A stretch of 64,000 nucleotides of DNA from Candidatus Poribacteria bacterium (GCA_022825825.1 JAJDWA010000001.1:1-64000), one strand, 5' to 3'; positions 36,189 through 44,918 are shown, counted from the first letter of the stretch. Translations and numbers: made by a program. The notes: generated by a model not told the origin, from the sequence alone.

Positions 36189-37541
36189 TTAACTTGGATT
36201 TTCAAAACGCATCTGTGTCTTGCAAAAATGCAGAATAGGTGTTCCAGTGGGACCGTTTCGGTGCTTCTTAATTAATAGATGCGCTTCGACTCTATCGTCA
36301 GTGTATTCATCTGGATTGTCGTAATAATCCTCTCGATATAGAAATGCGACTAAGTCTGCATCTTGCTCAATTGCACCAGATTCTCTCAAATCGGAAAGCT
36401 GCGGCTCCTTATTAGGACGCCGTTCAACTTCCCTACTTAGCTGCGCGCAAGCAATGACAGGAATGTTCAATTCCCATGCAAGGATTTTCAAAGCACGTGA
36501 AACCTCAGAGATTTCTTGTTCACGAGCATTATAGCGTCCAGAGCCTCGCAGAAGTTGGAGGTAATCGACAATGATTAAGGCAAGATCTTCGTGTTCACCT
36601 TTCAGACGTCTCGCCTCTGCCCGAAGCCCTTGCACAGTCATCCCTCGGTTATCGTTAATCAAGATAGGTGCTTGGCTGAGACGACCAACGATTTGGCACA
36701 AATGCCCCCAATATTCATCGCTAAATTTGCCAGTACGCAAACGTTGGAAATCAATTTGTGATTCAGCAGAGAGCATCCGTAAGGCGATATCTTGTGCTGG
36801 CTGCTCAAAATTAAATATTGCGACAGGGCGTTTTTGCTCAATTGCAATGTTTTGAGCCATATTCAGCACTAAGGTGGTTTTTCCCATACCTGGACGTGCT
36901 GCGATGACAATGAAATTTCCAGGTTGCAAGCCGGAGGTTAGATTGTCAAAATCTATGAATCCTGTAGGAATACCTAAAAATTGATCTTTTTTCTTCAGGA
37001 GTTTTTCTATCGCATTAATGCTCAGTTTAAGCAATGAACGAATATGTTCAAACCCGCGCTTGCTATCGGTTTGCCCAATTTCAAAGACTGTCTCCTGCGA
37101 TTGATCAAGTACCTCGCTAATTTCTATGGTTTCATCCTGAGCAAGCTCCCGAATTTGGTTAGCTGCCTTAATTAACCTGCGCCGCGCAGCCTTTTCTCGT
37201 AGAATTTCTGCATAAAATTCAGTGCTTTCAGTTTCAACAATCGGTGCTTGCAGTTCATAAAGATAATCTGACCCGCCAACCCTATTCAACTGTTCTGCCC
37301 GATTCAATTCATTCGCGACGAGAATCGGGTCTGCATTGTTATCACGATTATAAACTGAAAGAATCGCTGTATAGATGAGTTGATGGTCAGTCGTAAAGAA
37401 CGCATCGGAGGAAGACCCGAGTAATGCTTCTACTTGTGAAATAACCGATTTTTCGGTCATCATTGCCCCAAGTACTGCTCGTTCAGCTTCTTTATCCATG
37501 AGGGAGTCAACTGCTTGCGTTTGCATTGCTATGTCTCGCAT
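36189..37541 (-). CDS. dnaB: Replicative DNA helicase
   Basis: 450 aa. N-terminal domain (ERAVLGAMMTEKSVISQV), linker, then the RecA-type motor: Walker A ARPGMGKTTLVLN, Walker B LALIIVDYLQLL, and the terminal motifs SDLRESGAIEQDADLVAFLY and LLIKKHRNGPTGTP. It unwinds DNA at the fork. It follows rplI by 46 bp, the common rpsF-rpsR-rplI-dnaB order. Confidence 0.97.
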   Translation of the reverse strand: MRDIAMQTQAVDSLMDKEAERAVLGAMMTEKSVISQVEALLGSSSDAFFTTDHQLIYTAILSVYNRDNNADPILVANELNRAEQLNRVGGSDYLYELQAPIVETESTEFYAEILREKAARRRLIKAANQIRELAQDETIEISEVLDQSQETVFEIGQTDSKRGFEHIRSLLKLSINAIEKLLKKKDQFLGIPTGFIDFDNLTSGLQPGNFIVIAARPGMGKTTLVLNMAQNIAIEQKRPVAIFNFEQPAQDIALRMLSAESQIDFQRLRTGKFSDEYWGHLCQIVGRLSQAPILINDNRGMTVQGLRAEARRLKGEHEDLALIIVDYLQLLRGSGRYNAREQEISEVSRALKILAWELNIPVIACAQLSREVERRPNKEPQLSDLRESGAIEQDADLVAFLYREDYYDNPDEYTDDRVEAHLLIKKHRNGPTGTPILHFCKTQMRFENPS

Positions 37542-37587
37542 GGGGAAACAACTTATACATTGTTTCTAAGCCTATAGGGAAGTCGTC

Positions 37588-38037
37588 TTATTCTTCCCTC
37601 TCAACAACGACGCGTAGTTCTGCTGTCACATCTGCGTGTAATTTCAGAGAGACAGTAAACGCACCGAGCTCACGTATCGGTTCTGATAGTTCTATGACGC
37701 GCCGGTCTAATTCGACGTTAGCGGTTGTTCGCACCGAGTCTGCTATATCTGCGGTGGTTACAGAACCGAAAAGGCGGTCATTTTCACCTGCACGCCTGGT
37801 AAGGTGGCATGTGACATCAACAAGTTGCGCTGCAATTTCCTGCGCGTGTTCCCTATCCTTTGATTCTTGCTTTTCAATGACGCGTATCTGATGTTCAAGA
37901 TGTCGTCTATTGCGCTCTGTTGCATGTACTGCTAACTGCTTCGGGAGCAGATAGTTTCGGGCATAACCATCCGCAACTTTCAGGACATCCCCTGGTGCGC
38001 CGAGTCCATCAATTCTTTTTTTAAGTATGACTTCCAT
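37588..38037 (-). CDS. rplI: 50S ribosomal protein L9 (bL9)
   Basis: 149 aa. The N-terminal rRNA-binding domain reads MEVILKKRIDGLGAPGDVLK, VADGYARNYLLPKQLA; a long helix joins the C-terminal domain (LFGSVTTADIADSVRTTANV). The ATG at 38037 is chosen since AAGGA stands eight bases before it; an ATG three codons upstream lies inside that site. Confidence 0.97.
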   Translation of the reverse strand: MEVILKKRIDGLGAPGDVLKVADGYARNYLLPKQLAVHATERNRRHLEHQIRVIEKQESKDREHAQEIAAQLVDVTCHLTRRAGENDRLFGSVTTADIADSVRTTANVELDRRVIELSEPIRELGAFTVSLKLHADVTAELRVVVEREE

Positions 38038-38133
38038 ATTTTTCATCCTTGCAGCACTGGAATCATTAAAACAACTTTAAGGTTGTCTTAAAGTTACAGA
38101 AAACGTGCTACGGGTAAATTATTTCCTCAAAGT

Positions 38134-38334
38134 TTACCGCGTAAAAGGCAGTAAAGCCATATTTCGCGCCCGTTTAACCGCACGGGTTATCATTCGCTGT
38201 TGTTTTGCCGAAAGCCCAGAGGCTCGTCGACTTACTATCTTCCCACGTTCATTCACAAACTTCCTTAACGTATCTACATCTTTATAATCCACGGTTTCCA
38301 GTTTACTAAAACGGGATCTCCTACGATATGCCAT
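38134..38334 (-). CDS. rpsR: 30S ribosomal protein S18 (bS18)
   Basis: 66 aa. Contains [40 protein letters not shown] and [11 protein letters not shown], the full S18 core. It binds S6 on the 30S platform. AAGGAG precedes the start. A repeat element of ~216 bp separates it from ssb. Confidence 0.97.
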   Translation of the reverse strand: MAYRRRSRFSKLETVDYKDVDTLRKFVNERGKIVSRRASGLSAKQQRMITRAVKRARNMALLPFTR

Positions 38335-38385
38335 ATTAATTTACTCCTTTTAACCTAAACATCGCCGTGCCAGCACTTATTTATG

Positions 38386-38601
38386 GTAGATTTTAGAATT
38401 AATTGAACACTCTGCACCAGCGAGGTTAGGAAACCTCAAAATCAAGAAATCAACGCTACAAATCATGGCGAATGCCATACGGGGAATGCCTAAATGGCAT
38501 TCATACCGTTGATTTGGCGCATTCGTCTTTAGGCATTCCCCGTATGGCATTCAGCATGATTCACCGCCTACAGCGGGATGAAAGTGCCTAATTATTTTTA
38601 T
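38386..38601. repeat. Family B inverted-repeat element inside the rpsF operon (B3)
   Basis: Inverse orientation of B2 (17557-17770): left end GTAGATTTTAGAATTAATTG, right end 'gaaagtgcctaattattttt', shared core 'ggggaatgcctaaatggcat' and 'tcataccgttgatttggcgc'. It fills most of the 38335-38742 gap between ssb and rpsR. The remaining ~140 bp show nothing distinct. Confidence 0.7.
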
Positions 38602-38742
38602 GGTTCACCATATATTACTGGTACTGACAGATGTCAAAAGGTAATGATACCGTATCACGCCATAACCTATAATAAAATTTTGTCGTGTGGTATAAAAAGT
38701 GAAATTTAGCGTGTATAGCCTAAATTGGTCTGTTAACTAACT

Positions 38743-39213
38743 TTAGAACGGGATATCATCCTCAGTAGATGATGTTTCACTTTCACCTGCTGATGGTGCG
38801 GGCACTTGATCAGCCGGTCCTTGCGTTGAGGGATCTGCGGGTGTAGCATCCGCGTAACTACCACCGCCATCCTCGTCTCGCCTGCCACCGACAAATTGAA
38901 ACCTTAGGAGTCGGACTTTAAGTCTATTGCGTTTTGTGCCATCTTCGGTTTCCCAAGATTCAAATTTGAGAGCACCATCAATGAAAACAGGACTGCCTTT
39001 ACTCAAATATTCATTTACGATTTCGGCTTGTCTATCCCATGCCTCTATATCAACAAAGCAAACATTTTCCTTCTGTTCGCCAGTTTGTCGGTCTGTGTAA
39101 CGTTCACTCACGGCGATTCCGAAATTCGCGACAGCGGTTCCGCTCGGCAGGTACTTCATTTCAGGATCACGGGTGAGGTTGCCCATCAGAATAACTTTGT
39201 TATAACTTGCCAT
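38743..39213 (-). CDS. ssb: Single-stranded DNA-binding protein
   Basis: 156 aa. OB fold with YNKVILMGNLTRDPEMKYLP, SGTAVANFGIAVSERY, VCFVDIEAWDRQAEIVNEYL, and FIDGALKFESWE. A Gly/Pro/Asp-rich tail ends in DDIPF, the conserved acidic tip that recruits partner proteins. AAGGAG precedes the ATG. It lies between rpsF and rpsR as in many bacteria. Confidence 0.97.
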   Translation of the reverse strand: MASYNKVILMGNLTRDPEMKYLPSGTAVANFGIAVSERYTDRQTGEQKENVCFVDIEAWDRQAEIVNEYLSKGSPVFIDGALKFESWETEDGTKRNRLKVRLLRFQFVGGRRDEDGGGSYADATPADPSTQGPADQVPAPSAGESETSSTEDDIPF

Positions 39214-39283
39214 GATTTGCTCCTTTCTCTGTTGAATGTCCCAAAATAATACATATTAGGGCGCAGGTTTGGAATGATATTAT

Positions 39284-39742
39284 CTAAACAGATTCTTCAC
39301 TATCTTCTGCTGGTTCTTCAGTATCTGTGTGTGATTCTGCAGTGTCTGCATGTGATTCTGCAGAATCTTCTACAGATTCAACGGTGTCTTCAGCCGTATC
39401 AGCATCCGATACTTCGGGTGCTGCCGCTTCTGCTTGTGCTGCTTTCAACTTTTCAACGTCGTCTTCATAGAGCACAATCATGTGCCGTAAAATTGGTTCA
39501 ATAACACGGAGTGATTGGTTCAACTGCGCAACAAAACTGGGGTCACTTTCAAAAACATAAACTACATAATAACCTTCGCTGCGCTTCCGTATCGGATAGG
39601 CGAGTCGTCTCTTTCCCCAAACATCTGTATGGATGATATTTCCACCATTTGCTATAATACCCTTGACGTTTTCGGTGAGTGCTTCCGCTTCATTCTCCTC
39701 ATGGTCAGGGGTGATGATAATCATGAGTTCGTACGTTTTCAA
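39284..39742 (-). CDS. rpsF: 30S ribosomal protein S6 (bS6) with acidic repeat tail
   Basis: 152 aa. Residues 1-~95 are S6: TYELMIIITPDHEENEAEAL, WGKRRLAYPIRKRSEGYYVV, LNQSLRVIEPILRHMIVLYE. The last ~50 residues are an acidic, Ala/Glu/Asp/Ser-rich tail with small repeats (DSAESHADTAESHTDTEEPA). First gene of the rpsF-to-cysS run. Translation likely responds to S6:S18 through the leader at 39762-39795. Confidence 0.96.
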   Translation of the reverse strand: MKTYELMIIITPDHEENEAEALTENVKGIIANGGNIIHTDVWGKRRLAYPIRKRSEGYYVVYVFESDPSFVAQLNQSLRVIEPILRHMIVLYEDDVEKLKAAQAEAAAPEVSDADTAEDTVESVEDSAESHADTAESHTDTEEPAEDSEESV

Positions 39743-39761
39743 TGTATATCCTCTCTATGGA

Positions 39762-39795
39762 CTCACGGCTCCACTGCGTAAATCATGGAGCAGAG
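39762..39795 (-). promoter_or_regulatory. Candidate S6:S18 ribosomal protein leader motif
   Basis: On the minus strand: CTC-T-GCTCCA, a 12-nt loop, TGGAGC, a CGT bulge that continues the stem's final C, and GAG closing the outer stem. A hairpin with a CCG-containing 3' bulge a short distance before rpsF is the known bacterial S6:S18 binding motif. The match is by structure seen by eye, not by covariance search. Confidence 0.4.
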
Positions 39796-39807
39796 ATTAA
39801 GTATATC

Positions 39808-39828
39808 ATTCTATCTGTCGGATAGAAT
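39808..39828 (-). promoter_or_regulatory. Small hairpin in the rpsF leader
   Basis: ATTCTATC-TGTCG-GATAGAAT: 8-bp perfect stem, 5-nt loop, between the promoter and the S6:S18 motif. No T run follows, so it is not an intrinsic terminator. Confidence 0.4.
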
Positions 39829-39854
39829 CTTGCTAAATTATTTCAAGTGACATA

Positions 39855-39883
39855 ATTATAACACATTCCAATCGGTATATCAA
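39855..39883 (-). promoter_or_regulatory. rpsF: Strong sigma70-like promoter of the rpsF operon
   Basis: Minus strand TTGATA (39883-39878), 17 nt, TATAAT (39860-39855). It precedes rpsF by ~110 bp, leaving room for the leader structures. Confidence 0.7.
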
Positions 39884-39907
39884 CTTTAAATCAAGTTTTC
39901 GCTTAAT

Positions 39908-40112
39908 TATTCACGTGAGTTTGATAAATCCCGTCCGCTTTCTAATCCCGATTTAGTACCCCAAGGTAGGCGCGTTTTGGAAACGCGCCTGTCCCTGTGC
40001 CGAGAATGACCTAACGGCGTGTTTAGAAAACGCGCCTACCAGAGGTGTGGACCGCTAAGTTAACACATAAGGATAAAGCAAAGCGAAACCTAACGGACGA
40101 ACTCACAATTAA
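39908..40112. repeat. Family A inverted-repeat element (A4)
   Basis: Left end CACGTGAGTTTGATAAATCC equals the inverted right end of A2; right end is 'gacgaactcacaattaa'. Two GCGCGTTT/AAACGCGC palindromes lie within. It sits just upstream of the rpsF promoter. From 40113 to the patatin start I see nothing beyond an AT-rich leader. Confidence 0.65.
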
Positions 40113-40273
40113 AACGTTATAATGTCCATTGTAAATTTACAGGTATTGATGAGGCGTTGTGCCAAAGTATCAGATCGTAAAGAAGTTGTTGAAAAAACAT
40201 AGCGGATTTGGTAAGCTGATGTTACATGCGCTATCCTCCTAATTCTCATTTAAAATGAGTCTATGTCTAATCA

Positions 40274-41194
40274 ATGAATAACACGGACACCTTTCACATC
40301 CTCGCCTTAGATGGCGGCGGCACACGCGGCATCTACTCCGCCCAATTTCTAACCAAAGTAGAGCAGTTTCTTGATATGCGTATCAAAGACTGTTTTGATC
40401 TCATCGTTGGGACAAGCACGGGTGCTATCATCGCTGGTGCTATTGCCTCCGATATTCCGATGGATGAGATCGTGGAACTCTTTGAGATTGAAGCACCCGA
40501 TATATTCCAAAAAAAGTGGTATCGGAATCCGCTGTTTGCCAGCAAGTATTCAAACGAAAAACTCGCACAGATAATCGCTAAACATATACCTGCCACACCT
40601 TTATCTGAAATATCAACACCCTTGATGATAACAACTTCGGAGATTACAAAAAGTGATTTGCATATTTTTAGGTCAAATTATGTTGAAAAGCTGGGGAAAT
40701 CCGACTATTCAGACGGGGACGTTTGTTTGCGAGATGCAATCGTTGCCTCATGTGCTGCGCCTACATTTTTCGCACCAAAATATCTAAAAAAATATCTGTT
40801 AGCAGATGGCGGTTTATGGGCAAATAATCCTTCAATTGCTGCCTATACAGAAGCACTAACAAATTTTGGCAAACAGGTACCTCAAATTAAAATAATGTCT
40901 ATCGGCACTGGACATTCAACTGCTATGTATCGTAAAAGACGCGGTTGGGGGTTCCTTTTGGGATGGGGCGGTATAAAGTTGATTTCTTATGTAATGACGT
41001 TGCAATCTCACACATCTGCAAAGATGATGAAACTTCTACTAAAAGATAATTACTTACGGATTGACCCTGAAATAGATTTTTGGGATATAGATACTGTGGT
41101 GCAGTCAGAAAATCTTAAGTCAATGGCAGCGCGCGATTTCACCGAACATACTTCAAAAATCGAAGCGTTTATTCGTCTGCCAAAAATTTTCTAA
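40274..41194 (+). CDS. Patatin-like phospholipase
   Basis: 306 aa. Oxyanion loop LDGGGTRGIYSAQFL (residues 12-26), nucleophile elbow VGTSTGAII (Ser48), and catalytic Asp in LLADGGLWANNP (Asp178). It is a cytoplasmic lipid acyl hydrolase, with no signal peptide. Short patatins of this type include effectors in anti-phage systems, but no cyclase gene accompanies this one, so housekeeping lipid turnover is as likely. Its 3' end overlaps the convergent hydrolase gene by 26 bp. Confidence 0.9.
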   Translation: MNNTDTFHILALDGGGTRGIYSAQFLTKVEQFLDMRIKDCFDLIVGTSTGAIIAGAIASDIPMDEIVELFEIEAPDIFQKKWYRNPLFASKYSNEKLAQIIAKHIPATPLSEISTPLMITTSEITKSDLHIFRSNYVEKLGKSDYSDGDVCLRDAIVASCAAPTFFAPKYLKKYLLADGGLWANNPSIAAYTEALTNFGKQVPQIKIMSIGTGHSTAMYRKRRGWGFLLGWGGIKLISYVMTLQSHTSAKMMKLLLKDNYLRIDPEIDFWDIDTVVQSENLKSMAARDFTEHTSKIEAFIRLPKIF

Positions 41195-42257
41195 CGGCTG
41201 CAGCGAACTGATCTGGACAATCGTGAAAAATAAAGTGCCCCGAAAAGGTTGTTGCATCTGAACAACTGATAGAGATAAACTTCGCATCTGGGACAAATTC
41301 TTCGTATTGTTGACTGCCATTCAGTGAAATATCGTCATCATCCCCATGTAAAATTAACGTAGGTGCCGTGATGTTTGCAACAGCATCTCGAAAATCTGGT
41401 GATTTACCAATACTAAAATAAACAGCAAATGAACTCCATCCGCCTGGTGTAGGTGATGCATCCATAAGAGATGCATCGTAACCCATTCCCTTCAAAAGAT
41501 AATGCCCTATTTGCGTATGTAAATCCACAAGATCGGAATCCGATTTTGAGAAAATATCCCCGAAATTGAAATATTCCTTTACAAGCGAATCATATTTAGG
41601 TTGTTCTTGTACAGGGATTCTGGTTCGGACAGCATCAAAGATATTATTCTCTTTTCGCGGTGGTGTGAGCATACCCGCGGGAGCAACAAGGATTAACTTT
41701 TCAACCTGTTCAGGAAATTCTGCAGCGTAAAGTGCAGCAATAAAACCACCAAAGGAGTGCCCGATCAGCAGTAATTTCTCTTCTTTAAGGATGCGACGGA
41801 TACGTTCAATATCTGCAATTTGCGCACCTATGCCAAGCGTTTGTTCCAGTTGCGTCATATTTTTCGGATAGTTTTTGGATTCAAAACGGTCTATAGGTCT
41901 GGTTGAGCTGCCCGCACCGCGCTGGTGATAGTAGTAGAAGGCGTATTGCGCCTCCAACGATTTTAGCCCTTTCCAGGCGTTTGGATAAGGGACCCCTGGG
42001 CCGCCATGAACAATGACGACAGGCCTGCCTTCCCCGGACACATCAAAATGAAGGGATATATCAGATTCCACAAGCCACACAGATGGATCGGTTTGTTCTG
42101 GTGGTTCTAACGGGCCTCGTAAATTTTCACTGGTGCGAACAGAACCGAACTTATAGAGGGGTTGTCCCATCTGCCAAAACATATATACCGCAGCAATGGC
42201 TATAACTACGACGAGACCCCCTATCCCTATAAGCACAAATTTTAAAACTTTTTTCAT
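41169..42257 (-). CDS. Alpha/beta hydrolase, proline iminopeptidase-like, membrane-anchored
   Basis: 362 aa. N-terminal membrane helix (FVLIGIGGLVVVIAIAAVYMF), then the fold: VIVHGGPGVPYPNAWKGL (oxyanion), YYYHQRGAGSSTRP, nucleophile LIGHSFGGFIAALYA, the Asp loop LILHGDDDDIS and His in SGHFIFHD. HGGPG with DQRG-type loops is typical of the S33 family. It likely faces the periplasm. Convergent with the patatin gene and overlapping it. Confidence 0.85.
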   Translation of the reverse strand: MKKVLKFVLIGIGGLVVVIAIAAVYMFWQMGQPLYKFGSVRTSENLRGPLEPPEQTDPSVWLVESDISLHFDVSGEGRPVVIVHGGPGVPYPNAWKGLKSLEAQYAFYYYHQRGAGSSTRPIDRFESKNYPKNMTQLEQTLGIGAQIADIERIRRILKEEKLLLIGHSFGGFIAALYAAEFPEQVEKLILVAPAGMLTPPRKENNIFDAVRTRIPVQEQPKYDSLVKEYFNFGDIFSKSDSDLVDLHTQIGHYLLKGMGYDASLMDASPTPGGWSSFAVYFSIGKSPDFRDAVANITAPTLILHGDDDDISLNGSQQYEEFVPDAKFISISCSDATTFSGHFIFHDCPDQFAAAVRKFLADE

Positions 42258-42272
42258 ATTTACCTTTTATAG

Positions 42273-43169
42273 TTAGACTCCAATTGAATTCAGATATTGT
42301 AAATTGCGTTTGGCGCTCTGGTATGGACTGCCCATCTCCGGTAAGACATCTTGCTCAACTACAATCCATCCATCATAGTTGCGATTTCGCAACTCCGCGA
42401 TGAACGCTGGAAAATCAACATCGCCTTTACCCAATTCGCAAAAGACACCGTTGGTAACAGCCGTATGATAATTCCAATCTTCATTACAAGTCCGAGCAGC
42501 AATTTCAGGGTCGCAATCCTTGAAATGCACGTGCCATATCCGTTCAGCGTGCTTATCAAATATGTCAAGCGGATCGCCCCCACCGAATCGGTAATGCCCC
42601 GTATCAAAACACAACCCGACCAAATCTGGATCGGTTCGCTGCATCAATATGTCCACTTCCGCAGGTGTTTCTACATATCCTGCACAATGGTGATGAAAAA
42701 CGGTGCGGAGTCCCATCTCGTCTCGGACTGATTGCGCGACACGATGCACACCTGCTATAAAAGTATCCCACTGCTCCTGTGTTAAGCCGTGTTCTGGACG
42801 GATACGTCCCACATTTTCAGTGCGTTCTTCCACAGTAACGTTATCATCTGAAAGCACGATGAACGCTGTGTTAAAGCCAGCAGCTACTAACAGACGCGCA
42901 TGCTGTTCTGCTCGCGCCTCACCCAGTCGGTGTGCCCAAGGATCCGCGAACGGAATCGGCACAAAAGCACCTACCAACGTTAACTCGCGTGATACAAGCT
43001 CGGCCCGAAGTTTTTCGCAATCCGTTGGCAGAAAACCCCAATCTCCTAATTCGGTGCCGCGATACCCGAGCATTTGCATCTCGTTTAGGACTTCGGTATA
43101 GTCGGGGGATTTGCCTTGTGCTTCAAATTCAAGAACTCCCCAGGAACATGGGGCATTTGCGATTTTCAT
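42273..43169 (-). CDS. Sugar phosphate isomerase/epimerase family, IolE-like
   Basis: 298 aa TIM barrel of the xylose isomerase-like family. IANAPCSWGVLEFEAQG and MLGYRGTELGDWGFLPTD resemble inosose dehydratase IolE. Metal-ligand segments: VFHHHCAGYVETPAEVDILM, VGLCFDTGHYRFGGGDPL, RIWHVHFKDCDPE and GWIVVEQDVLPE. It fits inositol or sugar breakdown together with the Gfo/Idh/MocA enzymes, though it is unlinked to them. It lies 15 bp upstream of the hydrolase gene. Confidence 0.85.
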   Translation of the reverse strand: MKIANAPCSWGVLEFEAQGKSPDYTEVLNEMQMLGYRGTELGDWGFLPTDCEKLRAELVSRELTLVGAFVPIPFADPWAHRLGEARAEQHARLLVAAGFNTAFIVLSDDNVTVEERTENVGRIRPEHGLTQEQWDTFIAGVHRVAQSVRDEMGLRTVFHHHCAGYVETPAEVDILMQRTDPDLVGLCFDTGHYRFGGGDPLDIFDKHAERIWHVHFKDCDPEIAARTCNEDWNYHTAVTNGVFCELGKGDVDFPAFIAELRNRNYDGWIVVEQDVLPEMGSPYQSAKRNLQYLNSIGV

Positions 43170-43227
43170 GTGAATAATCTGTTACCCTTCTTTCATGTTA
43201 TGACCTGAACCTGCATAACTTGAATAA

Positions 43228-44265
43228 CTAATTTTCTTTCTTATCAAACTCAAAATCTCCGTTAATCACCTCTTGTATGATTTTTCCCCTTCTTATGCGG
43301 TTTGTTCTACTATTAGTTCCCTGAAGAGCAGCCTTATAATATTCCTGTAATCTGTCATTTTCTGTTCCAAAATCCTCATCTGTACGAGCTGACCTATCTA
43401 CTAAATCATAGAACCTTTGTAGTCGTTCTCCTACTTCTGCTGCTTTAATTCTCTTCTCTGTTTCAAACAAAGCATTATGAACTTCTACAAGCAGCGTGAA
43501 TAAGTCTGATTTTTTCCATGCGCGGCAATTTTCATGGATACCGCAATCATCTATAAACCGAAAAACTTCTTCAAATTCTGTTTCTAATTTACGTTTCTCT
43601 ATAAATTCATCGTTATATTTTCGAAGATAATCTTCAAATTTCTCATCTAAGGAAAAATAGTTTGACATTACAGTTATGATCACAGACAACATAAAGCGAA
43701 TATCACTCATACGTTGTATTTCCTTTGTGTTAAACACAAAGTGGTTTTCAAAAAAAGAATGGCTTGCAAGTTCTTCTGCGAATTGCTTGATTTCTCCATC
43801 AAATCTGGCATTGTGAATCTCCATTGTATTCAATGCATAATTCACTGAGTTTATTCGTTCAAAAATATCTACCATGTTGTCATGATCCATTTTACCTAAG
43901 TATCGGACAACAACTTCATACTCTAAAAAGGATAATTTTTGTTTATGGGTAAGGTCAGAGTAAGAAGGAATCTCTCCCGACAATTTTAAATCTGGTGATG
44001 CATAGAAATACTGTTGCAATGTAGTCAACCTCTGTTGACCGTCTACTAACATCTCCTTTGCCTCTGCGGTAACAGGATCTACTTCACCAGCCGCAACATA
44101 TATTTCTGGAAAGGGATATCCATCTAAAACAGTCCTAATAAATGCATTTTTATGTTTATTCGACCACACTAAATTTCTTTGAAATTCAGGTCTTGGATAC
44201 AAAGTCTCGTTTCGAATAGCTGTCAATAACTCTCGTATGGTTCTATTAGTCACTGTTGTTTTCAT
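43228..44265 (-). CDS. DUF262 (GmrS/ParB-like) protein
   Basis: 345 aa from the ATG at 44265, which overlaps the stop of the previous gene as ATGA and has GGAGGAAC upstream. N-terminal DUF262 domain: NRTIRELLTAIRNETLYPRP, EFQRNLVWSNKHKNAFIRTVL, then EMLVDGQQRLTTLQQYF (DGQQR motif, residues 75-79) and VDIFERINSVNYALNTMEI. This ParB/sulfiredoxin-like NTPase module occurs in GmrSD-type type IV restriction and in other phage-defence proteins. The C-terminal DUF1524 (HNH) nuclease of GmrSD is not seen; the last ~150 residues are helical without motif. Confidence 0.85.
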   Translation of the reverse strand: MKTTVTNRTIRELLTAIRNETLYPRPEFQRNLVWSNKHKNAFIRTVLDGYPFPEIYVAAGEVDPVTAEAKEMLVDGQQRLTTLQQYFYASPDLKLSGEIPSYSDLTHKQKLSFLEYEVVVRYLGKMDHDNMVDIFERINSVNYALNTMEIHNARFDGEIKQFAEELASHSFFENHFVFNTKEIQRMSDIRFMLSVIITVMSNYFSLDEKFEDYLRKYNDEFIEKRKLETEFEEVFRFIDDCGIHENCRAWKKSDLFTLLVEVHNALFETEKRIKAAEVGERLQRFYDLVDRSARTDEDFGTENDRLQEYYKAALQGTNSRTNRIRRGKIIQEVINGDFEFDKKEN

Positions 44266-44861
44266 TCTGTTCCTCCAAGTTTTTTCTTCCATTTCTCTAT
44301 ACTAATTTTTTGATAGTTCTCTAAAAAGAAATATGACTGATATAACCCTCCTCTAATATCATAATGACCATATCTCCCACTACTCGCAATATCCTCAAAA
44401 AAATCCCACCAATCTTTCCCTAATGGAAAATATTCTGAATTAGGAAATTTATCAGGTCTTATCCACCCATAAAATAGAGATGCAATAAATTCATCATATC
44501 CTTCCCAATAATCACGCCAATATGGAACACTATCCTTAAAGTCATAAGCTTGTCTCCAATACTTTTCAAAAAGTGTGGAAGACACTAAAGCAATATCAAT
44601 ATCAGATTCATCGTTAAATAGCTCGTACTCTTTCTTTGGAGCAATACTAAACCCTAATTTGGCTGAGCCAACAACTAATACTTCATTTGGATGTAATTCA
44701 AAGTTCTTAGCAACTTCAGACCGTAAATTAAAATAATCTTGCGGAGATAATTCACAACATTCTCCAAAAATAATGTGTTTTCTCACAATCTCAATTGGTG
44801 ATAGATCGTTTTCTAAGTCTTTCTTAATTTCATTAAGCCTTTTCTCAACTCCATTACTCAT
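44262..44861 (-). CDS. Nucleotidyltransferase-like partner of the DUF262 protein
   Basis: 199 aa. A nucleotidyltransferase active site is readable: VLVVGSAKLGFSIAPKK (GS at residues 65-66), then FNDESDIDIALVS (Asp87, Asp89). The GS-to-DxD spacing is 20 residues, longer than in MNT antitoxins. The remainder is rich in aromatic residues (YWRDYWEGYDEF, DWWDFFEDIASSGRYGHYDI). The 4-bp ATGA overlap with the DUF262 gene shows translational coupling. It may be a toxin-antitoxin or signal-synthesis subunit. I do not know a named family. Confidence 0.7.
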   Translation of the reverse strand: MSNGVEKRLNEIKKDLENDLSPIEIVRKHIIFGECCELSPQDYFNLRSEVAKNFELHPNEVLVVGSAKLGFSIAPKKEYELFNDESDIDIALVSSTLFEKYWRQAYDFKDSVPYWRDYWEGYDEFIASLFYGWIRPDKFPNSEYFPLGKDWWDFFEDIASSGRYGHYDIRGGLYQSYFFLENYQKISIEKWKKKLGGTE

Positions 44862-44918
44862 TAGATTTATTCCTTAGCAAAAAATTTAACTGTAAAATAG
44901 TGTCTCAAACATAAAAAT

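Noticed and set aside
40274-41194. Patatin as a CBASS effector
   Set aside because: No CD-NTase, Cap2 or Cap3 gene is adjacent; the nearest nucleotidyltransferase is ~3 kb away and pairs with DUF262.
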